Assembly: GCF_000383415.1 (NCBI RefSeq)
Contig: NZ_KB911257.1
Coordinates: forward strand, 410,558 to 474,557
Reading direction: 5' to 3'
DNA: 64,000 nt
From: Hyphomicrobium zavarzinii ATCC 27496
GTDB lineage: Bacteria; Pseudomonadota; Alphaproteobacteria; Rhizobiales; Hyphomicrobiaceae
Below are positions 16,101 through 24,770 of this stretch, in pieces. Below the pieces are notes generated by a model. That model saw only the letters and a list, made by a program, of their open reading frames with translations, did no database searches and was not told where the DNA came from. Position 1 is the first letter of the stretch. Each line of letters begins with the position of its first letter. A program made the translations under genes and the position numbers.

Positions 16101-16927
16101 GCGCAAGAGCTGCCCGGCCCCTGATCGCTTCGTTCACGGCGGCGCTTTCAGCGCTCGCCGTGAGCGTGCTTCTGTGCGTGGCCGCTTACGGCGCTCCCAC
16201 CTTCCCGCAACTCACCGGACGCATCGTCGACGAAGCTGGGATCCTTTCGGCCGAGGATCGCAGCGCGCTCGAAGCCGAGCTCAAGGCACTCGAGGAAAAA
16301 TCGACCGACCAGCTCGTGGTGGTGACGGTGCCGTCGCTCCAGGGCTACGAGATCGAGGAGTTCGGCTATCAGCTCGGGCGTCACTGGGGCATCGGGCAGA
16401 AGGGCAAGGACAACGGCGTTCTGCTGATCGTCGCGCCGAACGATCGCAAGGTGAGGATAGAGGTCGGCCGCGGCCTCGAACCGCTCATGACCGACCTCAT
16501 GAGCAAGATCATCATCGAGAACGCGATCGTGCCGGAGTTTCGCCGCGGTAACTTCGGCGCGGGCATTCGCGCCGGCGTTCGCGACATCAAGGACACGCTG
16601 CTGGGCGATGCGGAGGAAGTGAAGGCGCGCGCGCGCGGGCTCGACAAGGGCGATGGGCCCGACTGGCTCGGCTTGCTGATCATCGCGTTCTGGATCGCGA
16701 TCTTCATCTACATCGTCTACGCGCAATCCCGCTACGCGGCGCAGGCCCCGCAGACGCTCGGCCGCGACCAGCGGCGGCGCGCGCGGCGCGGCCAAGACGG
16801 CGGGATCGTCATATTCCCGGGCGGCGCTTCCGACTCCTGGGGCGGCGGATGGTCCGGAGGTGGCGGTGGCGGCTGGTCGGGCGGCGGTGGTGATTTCGGC
16901 GGCGGCGGCGGTTCGGGAAGCTGGTAG
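16097..16927 (+). CDS. TPM-domain membrane protein (YgcG-like)
   Basis: Signal peptide (about residues 1-32), extracytoplasmic TPM domain (about 35-165) with LTGRIVDEAGILS and the GKDNGVLLIVAPNDRKVRIEVGRGLEPLMTD region split across it, one transmembrane helix (about 193-213, LGLLIIAFWIAIFIYIVYA), and a basic then Gly/Ser/Trp-rich tail of about 50 residues. It starts at GTG 16097 inside the lemA stop (GTGA), which implies coupled translation. TPM proteins have been linked to photosystem repair in plants; in bacteria the LemA-TPM pair is of unknown function. Confidence 0.88.
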   Translation: MSARAARPLIASFTAALSALAVSVLLCVAAYGAPTFPQLTGRIVDEAGILSAEDRSALEAELKALEEKSTDQLVVVTVPSLQGYEIEEFGYQLGRHWGIGQKGKDNGVLLIVAPNDRKVRIEVGRGLEPLMTDLMSKIIIENAIVPEFRRGNFGAGIRAGVRDIKDTLLGDAEEVKARARGLDKGDGPDWLGLLIIAFWIAIFIYIVYAQSRYAAQAPQTLGRDQRRRARRGQDGGIVIFPGGASDSWGGGWSGGGGGGWSGGGGDFGGGGGSGSW

Positions 16928-16944
16928 AGCAAGGATCGGGTCCG

Positions 16945-17571
16945 ATGGGACTTCTGTTTTCTGAGACGGACGAGCATCGCATCGCGGAAGCCATCACGCG
17001 TGCCGAGCGGCAGACGTCCGGCGAGATCGTGGCGGTGGTGGCATCCGAGAGCAGCACGTATCTCTACGCGCCGTTCCTGTGGGCATCCGTCATCGCGCTC
17101 CTCGTGCCGTGGCCGCTCATTCTCTGGACGTGGTGGCCCTCCGCCTGGATCTATCTCGCGCAGGTCGCGGCCTTCGCCCTCGTGCTCGCCGTCGCGCTGC
17201 CGCGTCCCGTTCGCTACTGGCTGGTGCCGCGGCGCATCAAGCGGCTTCGCGCGCACCGGCGCGCGCTCGAGCAGTTCGTCGCGCAAAACCTGCATACGAC
17301 CGCGGGGCGCACCGGCGTTCTGATCTTCATCTCGGTTGCCGAGCGGCACGCAGAAATTCTCGCCGACGCGGGCATCGAGGCGCGCGTGCCGAAAGGAACG
17401 TGGCAGGAGATCGTCACGCGCCTCACGGCTGCGTTCACGGCTAATCGCCACGCGGAGGGCTTCATTGCGGCCATCGAGGACGTGGGCGGGCATCTCGCCA
17501 CGCACTTTCCGCCCGGGTCGTGCGATGCCAACGAGCTGCCCGATCACCTCATCGTGCTGGACGCAAACTGA
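16945..17571 (+). CDS. Second TPM-domain membrane protein (COG3762-like)
   Basis: The 208-residue protein has a split TPM domain. The short N-terminal segment (ETDEHRIAEAITRAERQTSGEIVAVV) is followed by two transmembrane helices (about 48-90) and then by the remainder (RTGVLIFISVAERHAEILAD, AFTANRHAEGFIAAIEDVG). It begins 17 nt after the first TPM gene and completes a lemA-TPM-TPM operon. There is no signal peptide. No catalytic residues can be assigned. Confidence 0.82.
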   Translation: MGLLFSETDEHRIAEAITRAERQTSGEIVAVVASESSTYLYAPFLWASVIALLVPWPLILWTWWPSAWIYLAQVAAFALVLAVALPRPVRYWLVPRRIKRLRAHRRALEQFVAQNLHTTAGRTGVLIFISVAERHAEILADAGIEARVPKGTWQEIVTRLTAAFTANRHAEGFIAAIEDVGGHLATHFPPGSCDANELPDHLIVLDAN

Positions 17572-17599
17572 TCCGGCGGGCGCCGTTAAAACGCGCATC

Positions 17600-18577
17600 T
17601 CAGTCGAGGGTCAGCACGATTTTTCCAACTGCCTCGCGGCGGTCGAGTATTCCGATGGCTTCGCGGATCTTTTCCAGCGGGTAGGTGGCTTGAATGCGCG
17701 GATCGAGCTTGCCCTCCGCGACCCAGCGCAGAACCTCGATCATGTTGGCGCGATGACGCTCCGGGTGGCGGCGCACGGCCTCGCCCCAGAATACGCCAAT
17801 GGCGTCGGCTCCCTTCAGCATCAGCAGATTGAGCGGGATCTTCGGGATGTCACCGGCCGCAAAGCCGACGACGAGAAAACGCCCCTGCCATGCGAGCGCG
17901 CGGATCGCGGGCTCCGCATACTTGCCGCCGACGCAGTCGTAGACCACGTCCACGCCGCGACCGCCGGTCAGATCCTTCAATGCCTGCTTCAGATCGACCG
18001 CGTCGTAGTTCACTACGTCGTCGGCGCCGAGAGCCTTGCAGATTTCGAGCTTGTCGTCGGAGGACGCAGCGGCGATGACACGCGCGCCCAAGAGCTTGGC
18101 GACCTCTATCGCGGCTTGTCCCGCGCCGCCCGAAGCGCCGAGGATCGCGACGGTCTCGCCGGGCTTCACACGGCCGCGATCCTTGAGGCCGTGAATGGCC
18201 GTGCCGAAGGTGACGCTCACGGCCGAGGCGACGGGAAAGGAGACGGATGCGGGAACCGGGATCAGGCTTTCGGCCGCGATCACGATCTTCTCGCGCGCGC
18301 CGCCATAGCTGACCGCAGCCGCGACACGTTCGCCGGCCACGACGCCGGTCACACCCGGCCCCACGCGCTCCACCACGCCCGCGATCTCACCCGAGGGCGA
18401 GAAGGGAAGGGCGGGCTTGGTCTGGTATTTTCCCCGGGTGATCAAGGTGTCGAAGAAATTGAGCGCGGCGGCGTGGACACGCACCACGACTTCGCCGGGG
18501 CCGGCCTCCGGATCGGCAATCTCCTCCACGACCAGGGCCTCGGGGCCGTCTAGGCTCTTGCAAAGGGCCGCCTTCAT
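17600..18577 (-). CDS. NADPH:quinone oxidoreductase-family protein (zinc-independent MDR)
   Basis: Medium-chain dehydrogenase/reductase of the quinone-reductase branch. The GroES-like N-terminal domain contains HAAALNFFDTLITRGKY and FSPSGEIAGVVERVGPGV. The Rossmann domain carries the NADPH-binding motif VAILGASGGAGQAAIEVAK at about residue 143. The zinc ligands of alcohol dehydrogenases are absent, consistent with QOR/Qor2-like enzymes. The length of 325 residues is normal. It is divergently oriented from the downstream RNA methyltransferase gene. The substrate cannot be assigned. Confidence 0.88.
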   Translation of the reverse strand: MKAALCKSLDGPEALVVEEIADPEAGPGEVVVRVHAAALNFFDTLITRGKYQTKPALPFSPSGEIAGVVERVGPGVTGVVAGERVAAAVSYGGAREKIVIAAESLIPVPASVSFPVASAVSVTFGTAIHGLKDRGRVKPGETVAILGASGGAGQAAIEVAKLLGARVIAAASSDDKLEICKALGADDVVNYDAVDLKQALKDLTGGRGVDVVYDCVGGKYAEPAIRALAWQGRFLVVGFAAGDIPKIPLNLLMLKGADAIGVFWGEAVRRHPERHRANMIEVLRWVAEGKLDPRIQATYPLEKIREAIGILDRREAVGKIVLTLD

Positions 18578-18644
18578 GTGTGACCTCCCGGAACGAAATT
18601 CCGAGGATCTCTAACCGGAGACCTCTTTCAAGGCGAGCCTCTTC

Positions 18645-19202
18645 ATGACCACCCCTGCCTGGCCCCCCAAATCCCGCGGCTATTTCGCCATCGGCGCCGA
18701 ACGTTCGTCCAAGGCCCTGAACCTCGGCAACCTGATGCGCTCGGCGCACGCGTTCGGGGCACACTTCACGTTCACGATCGGGGCGCAATACCAGGCACTC
18801 GAGGCACGCGCCGACACCTCGAAGGGACATTGGCACCTGCCGCACTACAACTGGCAGACTGCGGGCGAGATGGTGCTACCCAAGGGCTGCAAACTCGTGG
18901 GGATCGAGCTTCTGGACGAGGCGGTGGCTCTGCCGAGCTTCCGTCATCCGCTGCAGGCCGCCTATATTCTCGGGCCGGAACGCGGCTCGCTGTCCGCGGA
19001 GGTTCTCGAGCGGTGCGATTTCACCGTCAAGATCCCGACCAGCTTTTGCGTCAACGTGGCGATGGCCGGGGCGATCGTGATGTACGACCGCGTGAAGAGC
19101 ATGGCGCACTTCGCGGAGCGGCCGGTCTCAGAAGGCGGACCCTCCGCAGTCTCCGGATCGGTTCGGACGGATGGTCACCGAAAGGGACGGACGGACGGGT
19201 GA
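18645..19202 (+). CDS. SPOUT (TrmH/SpoU)-family RNA methyltransferase
   Basis: Small 2'-O-methyltransferase of the SpoU type. The N-terminal motif ERSSKALNLGNLMRSAHAFG corresponds to the family's N-N-x-G-x-x-x-R region. AYILGPERGSLSAEV is motif 2 and VKIPTSFCVNVAMAGAIVMYDR is motif 3, including the SAM-binding knot. It lacks the extra N-terminal RNA-binding domain of RlmB and TrmH. The last 25 residues (Ser/Gly/Arg-rich) come from a short GGAC-type repeat near 19175-19200 and may not be conserved. The substrate is unknown. Confidence 0.85.
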   Translation: MTTPAWPPKSRGYFAIGAERSSKALNLGNLMRSAHAFGAHFTFTIGAQYQALEARADTSKGHWHLPHYNWQTAGEMVLPKGCKLVGIELLDEAVALPSFRHPLQAAYILGPERGSLSAEVLERCDFTVKIPTSFCVNVAMAGAIVMYDRVKSMAHFAERPVSEGGPSAVSGSVRTDGHRKGRTDG

Positions 19203-19267
19203 CAGGGTGGCGCCTCAACTCGTATAAGAGGCCAGATTCGTCAGAATAGGGGGCTGTCGATCCGCGC

Positions 19268-19792
19268 ATGACATCGTCTCATACGATCCCGACGCTCCTC
19301 TCCGGTCTGCTGCTTTTGTGGGCTCTTCCGGCCGGTGCGCAAACCGCGACCGAAGGCGCGCTCGAAACAGGAAAGTTCGGCGACTGGATCGTGCATCGCA
19401 ATGCCGGCGATGGCCCGAAGATCTGCTTTGCCGCCACACAGCCCAGGATCAAAGAACCCGCCGGCGCCAACCGGGCCAAGATCGTGCTCTATGTTTCCGC
19501 CTGGCCCAAGGAAGGCGTAAAGTCAGAGGTCTCGATCAAGCTCGGCTATCGCATCAAGCCGGACAGTCCGGTCGCGGTGACGGTCGGCACGGATTCGTTC
19601 CAGCTTTTCGCCGAGGAAGATCGGGCCTACGTCTCCGACGCCACGGAGGAGCTGAAGCTGATCGAAGCCATGAAGAAGGGATCGAAGCTCGTCGTTCAGG
19701 CAACGTCCAGCAAAGGCACGCAGACGACGGACACCTATTCTCTCAGCGGGCTCGGTCAGGCTCTCCAGGCGATCGCATCGGCGTGTCCGTGA
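19268..19792 (+). CDS. Invasion-associated locus B (IalB) family protein
   Basis: A signal peptide (LLSGLLLLWALPAGAQ) precedes a 150-residue IalB domain. Typical features are the early FGDWIVHRN, the CFAATQP Cys (partner Cys at the C-terminus, ASACP), IVLYVSAWPKEGVKSEVSIKLG split across the core, and the TQTTDTYSLSGLGQAL region near the end. Despite the name, IalB proteins are widespread in free-living alphaproteobacteria and no virulence role is implied. Confidence 0.87.
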   Translation: MTSSHTIPTLLSGLLLLWALPAGAQTATEGALETGKFGDWIVHRNAGDGPKICFAATQPRIKEPAGANRAKIVLYVSAWPKEGVKSEVSIKLGYRIKPDSPVAVTVGTDSFQLFAEEDRAYVSDATEELKLIEAMKKGSKLVVQATSSKGTQTTDTYSLSGLGQALQAIASACP

Positions 19793-19816
19793 GGCCTGCG
19801 CTCCAGGGCTTTCATG

Positions 19817-19867
19817 AGACCAATGATTCACGCTTCGGACTGATAGGGTCCGAAGCGATCATGGTCT
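19817..19867. terminator. Long hairpin between convergent ialB-like and smr-domain genes
   Basis: The inner stem CGCTTCGGAC/GTCCGAAGCG (19831-19840/19848-19857) is extended outwards by ATGAT/ATCAT and AGACC/GGTCT with one bulged base. It reaches into the stop codon of the smr-domain gene. There is no U-tract on either strand, so it may be a REP-type element or 3' end stabiliser as well as a bidirectional stop. Confidence 0.5.
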
Positions 19868-20501
19868 AGCGCACGCGATCCGGATTGCGGAGCTGCACGT
19901 AGATCGCGCCTTCGCCGCCGTGGGGGATGGCGGCAGTCGTAAAGCTCACCACCACGGCGCGCAGCTCGGGCTCTCCGAGCCACATCGGAACGTTGCGGCG
20001 CAGCACGCCGCGCTCGGACGATCCGAAAATATCGTCATCGCGCTGGGCCCGCGGTCCGCCTTTGCCGGTGATGACCAGCACCCAGCGCAGCCCGCGCCTG
20101 TATGCCGACATGAGAAAGTGGCGGAGCGCGACATGCGCCTCGTTCTGGCGCATGCCATGCAAGTCGATGCGCGCTTCGATCTCGATTTGCCCTTGGCGCA
20201 GACGGCGTGCCGACTTGCGATCGAACGTCATCAGCTCCGGCGGGGAGCGGGATGGCGCGGGCGGCGACGCAGATGTGGCGGCGTGTTTCGCGCCAGCGGT
20301 GTGGGGTTCTGCGTGAGATTTCTTTGCAGCCTTGCCTTTGGGCTCGAACAGCTCAAAGGCGTCCGGATCGAACACCGCATCCGCGAGGTGGCGCTGCTTC
20401 TTCACCTTCAAAGGCTCTAGACTCGAGGCGGTGTGCTCCCAGAAGGCTTCGTCCTCCTTCGTAAGATGGCGCCGGCGCGGCGGATGCGTCGGCTTCTTCA
20501 T
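19866..20501 (-). CDS. Smr-domain protein (DUF1439-free, MutS2-type Smr)
   Basis: The C-terminal Smr domain (about residues 110-211) carries the diagnostic IDLHGMRQNEAHVALRHFL (D-L-H-G) and VLVITGKGGPR (T-G-x-G) motifs of Smr nucleases. The N-terminal 100 residues are charged and Ala/Pro-rich. The start ATG at 20501 overlaps the mltA stop (ATGA), so the two genes are translationally coupled. In many alphaproteobacteria this gene follows Tim44-like and mltA genes, as it does here. Stand-alone Smr domains can nick DNA or cleave RNA; the role in this clade is not established. Confidence 0.88.
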   Translation of the reverse strand: MKKPTHPPRRRHLTKEDEAFWEHTASSLEPLKVKKQRHLADAVFDPDAFELFEPKGKAAKKSHAEPHTAGAKHAATSASPPAPSRSPPELMTFDRKSARRLRQGQIEIEARIDLHGMRQNEAHVALRHFLMSAYRRGLRWVLVITGKGGPRAQRDDDIFGSSERGVLRRNVPMWLGEPELRAVVVSFTTAAIPHGGEGAIYVQLRNPDRVR

Positions 20502-21628
20502 GGGAGCGGCTGCTCGTGCGGCAGCAGCACGAAAAAGCGGCCCGCATGCTTGGTCGTGCCCGCAAGCGCGCCCGCCTCCGTCCCGGAACCGAAATAGATG
20601 TCGCCGCGCTCTGGGCCCCTGATGGCCGAGCCCACGTCCTGGGCGATCATGAGGCGCGCAAAACCTTCCTCTCCTCCCCAGGGCTTCAAGTCGGGCGCCG
20701 TAACGAACACCGGCGTGCCGATGGCGTGGAAGCCGGTGTCGACGGCGAGGCTCCGGCCGCTCGACAGCGGGATCTCGAGCGCGCCGAGGGGGCCGTCGTC
20801 CTCGTTCTCGAGTTCGCGGAAGAAAATGAAGGACCGGTTCTCCTGCATGACGCGGCGGCCGCGCTCCGCATCGGCCGAAAGCCACACCTTGAGCGCATCG
20901 AGCGACATCTGGTCCGCCGTGAACTGACCCGCGTCGATGAGGTGGCGTCCGACGGAGGTATAGGGATGACCGTTCTTGCCGTCGTAAGTGATGCGCACGG
21001 TCGTGCCGTCCGGAAAGCGGATGCGGCCCGAGCCCTGAATGTGCATGAAGAATGTGTCGACAGGATCCGAAAGCCAGACCAGCTCCAGCCCCTGGCCTTC
21101 GAGCGCGCCGCCTTCGATCTCGGCCCGCGTCGCGTAGGGCTCGATGCCGCTCGCCGTCTTGCGCGCATGGGTGAGGCCGTCTGCGAGCGCGCCGCGCTCG
21201 GCTTCGCCCACGAGGTTCACCAGATCGGGCGGGCGGCGATAGACGGGAATGGAGAACGCCTCGGTTCGGGTTCGTGAGCCCGGAAGGACCGGCTCATAAT
21301 AGCCGGTGAGCAACCCCCCGGCCCCGCGGTGCTCGACCCGGTGGGGGACGAAGCTCTCTTCGAAGAAGGCACGAGCCCCGGCCGCTGTCGTAATGCCGGC
21401 GGCACGATCCGCGGCCCGGCGGACGGCGGCGACAAGCGCTTCATCGGCTGTCCTGGTCTTGCCGGATGCAACGCCGGCCGGCCGCTCGAAAGCCTTTGCG
21501 GACCGGATGAACGCCTTGAACGCCGCCAGGTGATCATCCGCCTCCCAGCCCGGCAGATCCGAAAAGCGGAGGGGCACGAGCCGCAAATCCGGCAAGGCCT
21601 GCTCAGACGATTGTGCTCCAAGCGGCAT
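20498..21628 (-). CDS. mltA: Membrane-bound lytic murein transglycosylase A
   Basis: Peptidoglycan lytic transglycosylase producing 1,6-anhydromuropeptides. The MltA domain is recognised by GLLTGYYEPVLPGSRTRT, FFMHIQGSGRIRFPDG and GKNGHPYTSVGRHLI. The C-terminal 3D domain contains FARLMIAQDVGSAIRG and GDIYFGSG, with the catalytic Asp in IAQD. No clear signal peptide is visible from the chosen start (21628), so either export uses an unseen upstream start or the N-terminus is unusual. Part of the Tim44-like/mltA/smr operon. Confidence 0.9.
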   Translation of the reverse strand: MPLGAQSSEQALPDLRLVPLRFSDLPGWEADDHLAAFKAFIRSAKAFERPAGVASGKTRTADEALVAAVRRAADRAAGITTAAGARAFFEESFVPHRVEHRGAGGLLTGYYEPVLPGSRTRTEAFSIPVYRRPPDLVNLVGEAERGALADGLTHARKTASGIEPYATRAEIEGGALEGQGLELVWLSDPVDTFFMHIQGSGRIRFPDGTTVRITYDGKNGHPYTSVGRHLIDAGQFTADQMSLDALKVWLSADAERGRRVMQENRSFIFFRELENEDDGPLGALEIPLSSGRSLAVDTGFHAIGTPVFVTAPDLKPWGGEEGFARLMIAQDVGSAIRGPERGDIYFGSGTEAGALAGTTKHAGRFFVLLPHEQPLP

Positions 21629-21672
21629 GGTCGGTCGTTCGGCTCAGACGGACGTCGTTCAGATTCGCGGGA

Positions 21673-22419
21673 TCAATTCGGCGCCTGGGTGCCGACCAGC
21701 TTCCAGTTCAGATTTCTCCGGGCATCCTTCGTGGAGATGTCGCGGGAGAACGTCCAGATGTCGGTGACGTCCTTGATGCGGGAGTCGTCCCCGTCGATGA
21801 TGGTGCCAGCCTTGTCGCGCGTGGCGCTGATCAGCTGGCTCACGAAGCGCACCGTGATGCTGGCGACGCCCTTGGGGCTCACCTCGGCTTCCAGGATGTC
21901 TGCCTTGTTGATGCCGACGAAGCTCTGGTCGATAACCTGTCCGCGCTGCTCACGCTCGGTGATCGCCCGGTTGAAGCTATCCAGAACGTCCGCGCTCAGG
22001 AGATCACGCAACATGCGCCGGTTGCCCTCGGCGAAGGCCGTGACGATCATCTCGTAGGCCTGACGCGCGCCGCGCAGGAAGTGGTCCGGATCGAACTTCG
22101 GATCGAGCTTCAGGATGTCCATCATCCGGGTGGCGAGCGCGGTATCCTCGCCGGCGAACGACTTGATGCGGGCCTCGACCTCGGCCACGGAGACGGCGGC
22201 ATCCGCCGGCTCCACGTCCCGATCGCGGCGGGGCAACGTCACCACCTTGTCGGACTGCGATTGAGCCGCGGTTTTCTGCATGCTGGCTTCGCGCCTGCGC
22301 TGCTCGATCCGCGTATCCTCGTCACCGGTCTTGCGGCCGAGAACGCTCCTCAGCTTCACGATCGCGACAATGGCAACGATGAGGGAGAGAAGCGTCAGAA
22401 GATTGATTTCGCCATTCAT
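21673..22419 (-). CDS. Tim44-like (TimA) membrane protein
   Basis: The N-terminal transmembrane helix (INLLTLLSLIVAIVAIVKL) is followed by a charged linker and a Tim44/MBA1-like domain from about residue 100 (FLRGARQAYEMIVTAFAEG; LSADVLDSFNRAI; ITVRFVSQLISATRD; DIWTFSRDI). The start ATG at 22419 is preceded by AGGAAG at a proper distance and begins directly before the membrane helix. Mitochondrial Tim44 tethers the import motor; the bacterial homologue is membrane-bound and its role is less clear. It is the first gene of the operon with mltA and smr. Confidence 0.88.
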   Translation of the reverse strand: MNGEINLLTLLSLIVAIVAIVKLRSVLGRKTGDEDTRIEQRRREASMQKTAAQSQSDKVVTLPRRDRDVEPADAAVSVAEVEARIKSFAGEDTALATRMMDILKLDPKFDPDHFLRGARQAYEMIVTAFAEGNRRMLRDLLSADVLDSFNRAITEREQRGQVIDQSFVGINKADILEAEVSPKGVASITVRFVSQLISATRDKAGTIIDGDDSRIKDVTDIWTFSRDISTKDARRNLNWKLVGTQAPN

Positions 22420-22758
22420 TATCTGCAGCTTCCTGGCAAGGCCCACGCAACATGGGGCGTTTGCCCTGATGTAAGATCGCTCTTGAAGTTCGTCCAGGCG
22501 TGCCAAATCCGGGCCGCGAGGAAAACCGCAGGCGGAGGCACACTCATCATGTCGCTCAACTTAGGCCACAACGTGGGAGAAGCCAACATTCTTGCGGTCA
22601 GAACCACGTGAGAGGGCCAAGTTCGGGACATTGGCCGATTGCCGCGCCGCCCTCTCCGTGATAGCCAGCTTGCCGTTCACGATATCCCTTGTGTCAGAAC
22701 GGCGCGGGTCCCCGCCCGGATCGGCACGCCCTCAACATAAATCGAAAGCTTACCGACT
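22420..22758. other. Divergent intergenic region, Tim44-like/secB
   Basis: It holds the promoters of two divergent genes. I see no RNA gene, no convincing reading frame and no strong repeat. In many related genomes a small fxsA gene lies here; I do not find one. Confidence 0.5.
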
Positions 22759-23268
22759 ATGGCAGACAAGACCAAAGGCAGTCCTCCAGCCTCCGATGGC
22801 GGCGATCAGCAGGCACAACAGCCGATCGAGGCCCAGGTCGTCGGCCAGTTCATCAAGGATCTCTCGTTCGAGAACCCGAGCATCGGCAAGCTTCTGGAGG
22901 GCCCCTCCGAGACCCCGAACATCAAGCTCGAGATCAACGTCGCCGCCAAGCGGCTGCAGCAGCCCGAACTCTACGAGAGCGCCATCGACTTCAAGGCCGT
23001 CGCCTCCACCAAGGACGGTACGATCTACGATCTCGAAATCGTCTATGCGGGCCTGTTCCGGCTCCGGAACATCCCGGAGCAGGCGCTGGAGCCGTTTCTG
23101 CTGATCAACTGCCCGACGCTGATCTTCCCGTTCCTGCGCCGTCTCGTGGCCGACATCACGCGCGAGGGCGGTTTCCCGCCTCTGCTGCTCGACCCCATCG
23201 ATTTCGCGCAGCTCTTCGTGCGCCGCAAGCAGGAGATGGCGGCGTCGGCCTCCGGCAAGCCGAACTGA
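22759..23268 (+). CDS. secB: Protein-export chaperone SecB
   Basis: Tetrameric chaperone that keeps preproteins unfolded and hands them to SecA. The SecB fold signature is complete: QFIKDLSFENPS near residue 30, PNIKLEINVAAK, YDLEIVYAGLFRL, LLINCPTLIFPFLRRLVADITREGG split across about 120-145, and DPIDFAQLF near the end. At 169 residues it has a slightly longer N-terminus than E. coli SecB. It is divergent from the Tim44-like operon, a standard alphaproteobacterial arrangement. Confidence 0.96.
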   Translation: MADKTKGSPPASDGGDQQAQQPIEAQVVGQFIKDLSFENPSIGKLLEGPSETPNIKLEINVAAKRLQQPELYESAIDFKAVASTKDGTIYDLEIVYAGLFRLRNIPEQALEPFLLINCPTLIFPFLRRLVADITREGGFPPLLLDPIDFAQLFVRRKQEMAASASGKPN

Positions 23269-23294
23269 TCTAGATCTGCTGACCCAGATCTTTC

Positions 23295-23322
23295 CGCTTC
23301 AGGCCCGAAAGGGTCTGAAGCG
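23295..23322. terminator. Hairpin between convergent secB and dnaQ
   Basis: CGCTTCAGGCCC and GGGTCTGAAGCG form a 12-bp stem with one G-T pair and a GAAA tetraloop. It lacks a U-tract. Its position between converging stops suggests bidirectional termination or mRNA 3' end protection. It shares the CGCTTC/GAAGCG base with the hairpin at 19831-19857. Confidence 0.55.
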
Positions 23323-23327
23323 CCTGC

Positions 23328-24050
23328 TCAGGATTTCGCCGCGTCGTCCGGGGCGAAATAGCGCTTCCAGAGGGCCTTGGGACCCAGCGTCTCGACGAAG
23401 GCCCGATGGGCGGCGATCAGCTCCGCCGTGAGCCGCGGCTCCAGCGGCACGGGCCGCGGGCCGCGTATGGCCACACCGTTCACTTGCGCCCCGCGACCGG
23501 CACGGCCTCTTTCGGCTTGCAGTCCGAAGCTCGCCTGCCGCTCACCCAACAGCTCGACATAGACCTCGGCCAGCAGCAGGGAGTCCATCAAGGCGCCGTG
23601 CTTGATGCGCTTCGAGTTGTCGATACCATAGCGCTTGCAGAGCGCATCGAGGCTGTTGGGGCCGGCGGGATGCTTGCGCCTAGCGAGCTGAAGCGTATCG
23701 ACCACGCGGCTCATCGAGATGGCCGGGTGTTTCAGACGCTCGAGCTCCATGTTCAGGAAGCCCACGTCGAAGGTCGCATTGTGAATGACGAGAGCATCCT
23801 GGCCGATGAACTCGAGGAACTCGCCAGCTACCTTCGAGAAGACCGGCTTATCGACCAGAAACGCGGTCGAGATGCCATGCACTGCCTCGGCCTCCGCCGG
23901 AACGGAGCGCTCGGGATTGATGAAGCGATGGAACTCCTGCCCGGTCGGGATGCGGTTGACCAGCTCGATGCAGCCGATCTCGATGAGACGGTCGCCCTTG
24001 CGCGGATCGAGGCCGGTGGTTTCGGTATCGAGAACAATCTCGCGGAGCAT
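23328..24050 (-). CDS. dnaQ: DNA polymerase III epsilon subunit (proofreading exonuclease)
   Basis: DEDDh 3'-5' exonuclease. Exo I is VLDTETTGLDP (D and E at residues 7 and 9), Exo II is HNATFDVGFLNMEL (about 97), and Exo III is HGALMDSLLLAEVY (about 160), with the general-base His present. At 240 residues it includes the C-terminal tail expected for contact with the alpha subunit. It is the last gene of the ppsR-maf-aroE-coaE-dnaQ operon, with a gap of about 100 nt after coaE. Confidence 0.95.
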   Translation of the reverse strand: MLREIVLDTETTGLDPRKGDRLIEIGCIELVNRIPTGQEFHRFINPERSVPAEAEAVHGISTAFLVDKPVFSKVAGEFLEFIGQDALVIHNATFDVGFLNMELERLKHPAISMSRVVDTLQLARRKHPAGPNSLDALCKRYGIDNSKRIKHGALMDSLLLAEVYVELLGERQASFGLQAERGRAGRGAQVNGVAIRGPRPVPLEPRLTAELIAAHRAFVETLGPKALWKRYFAPDDAAKS

Positions 24051-24152
24051 TGAGGAGCTTTCACATCGAACGCGAGACTGGGATGACCGAATACATAAAT
24101 TCGCTTGTCCGGCTCGGGGCCTTTCAGGCGACGCCTGGCGTGGCGATGATGC

Positions 24153-24770
24153 TTATCGCCAATGGCGCGCGTAGGCGTCGGCCGGCATCGAGCGCAATGC
24201 GGAGAGAATAGCATCGACCTGGGCCTCGCTGTCGGCAAGGGTGCCCCCCGTATCCACAACGAAATCGGCCCGATGCCGCTTCATGGAATCCGGCATCTGC
24301 CGCTCGAGCAGAGCGTCAAGCCGTTCGTCCGTCATGCCGGGGCGTTCGAGAACGCGGGCTCGCTGAAGATGCCCGGGCGCCGAAACCACGACGACCGCAT
24401 CCACCTGTGCATCCAGCTCCGTTTCGAGGAGCAGGGGGATTTCCAGTACGGCCACCTTGTCGCCCCGGGCAGCCGCGGCCCGGAGGAAATCCTGCTCCCC
24501 CTTGCGAACGAGCGGGTGCACGATCTTCTCCAGGATGCGAAAGCGCTCCGCATTGTTGGCGAGCACGGCCGCAAGGCGCGCCCTGTCGACGCGGCCATCG
24601 GCAGTCGTGCCGGGGAACGCCGCCTCGATCCTGGAAACCGCCTCGCCCGCATAGAGGCGATGGACCTCCGCGTCCGCATCGAACACCGCTATCCCCCGCT
24701 CGCGGAACATGGCCGCGATCGTGGATTTACCCATGCCGATGGATCCTGTGAGGCCGAGGATCTGCATCAC
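24153..24770 (-). CDS. coaE: Dephospho-CoA kinase
   Basis: Last step of CoA synthesis: 3'-phosphorylation of dephospho-CoA. The P-loop GLTGSIGMGKST is at residues 6-17, FDADAEVHRLY holds the catalytic Asp, and LEKIVHPLVRK with VLEIPLLLET are family blocks. Starts at ATG 24770, overlapping the aroE stop as ATGA; a second ATG follows immediately. A length of 205 residues is typical. Confidence 0.95.
   Translation of the reverse strand: MMQILGLTGSIGMGKSTIAAMFRERGIAVFDADAEVHRLYAGEAVSRIEAAFPGTTADGRVDRARLAAVLANNAERFRILEKIVHPLVRKGEQDFLRAAAARGDKVAVLEIPLLLETELDAQVDAVVVVSAPGHLQRARVLERPGMTDERLDALLERQMPDSMKRHRADFVVDTGGTLADSEAQVDAILSALRSMPADAYARHWR

Noticed and set aside
22420-22758. fxsA gene expected between the Tim44-like gene and secB
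   Set aside because: No frame with membrane segments of the FxsA type is visible in either direction.
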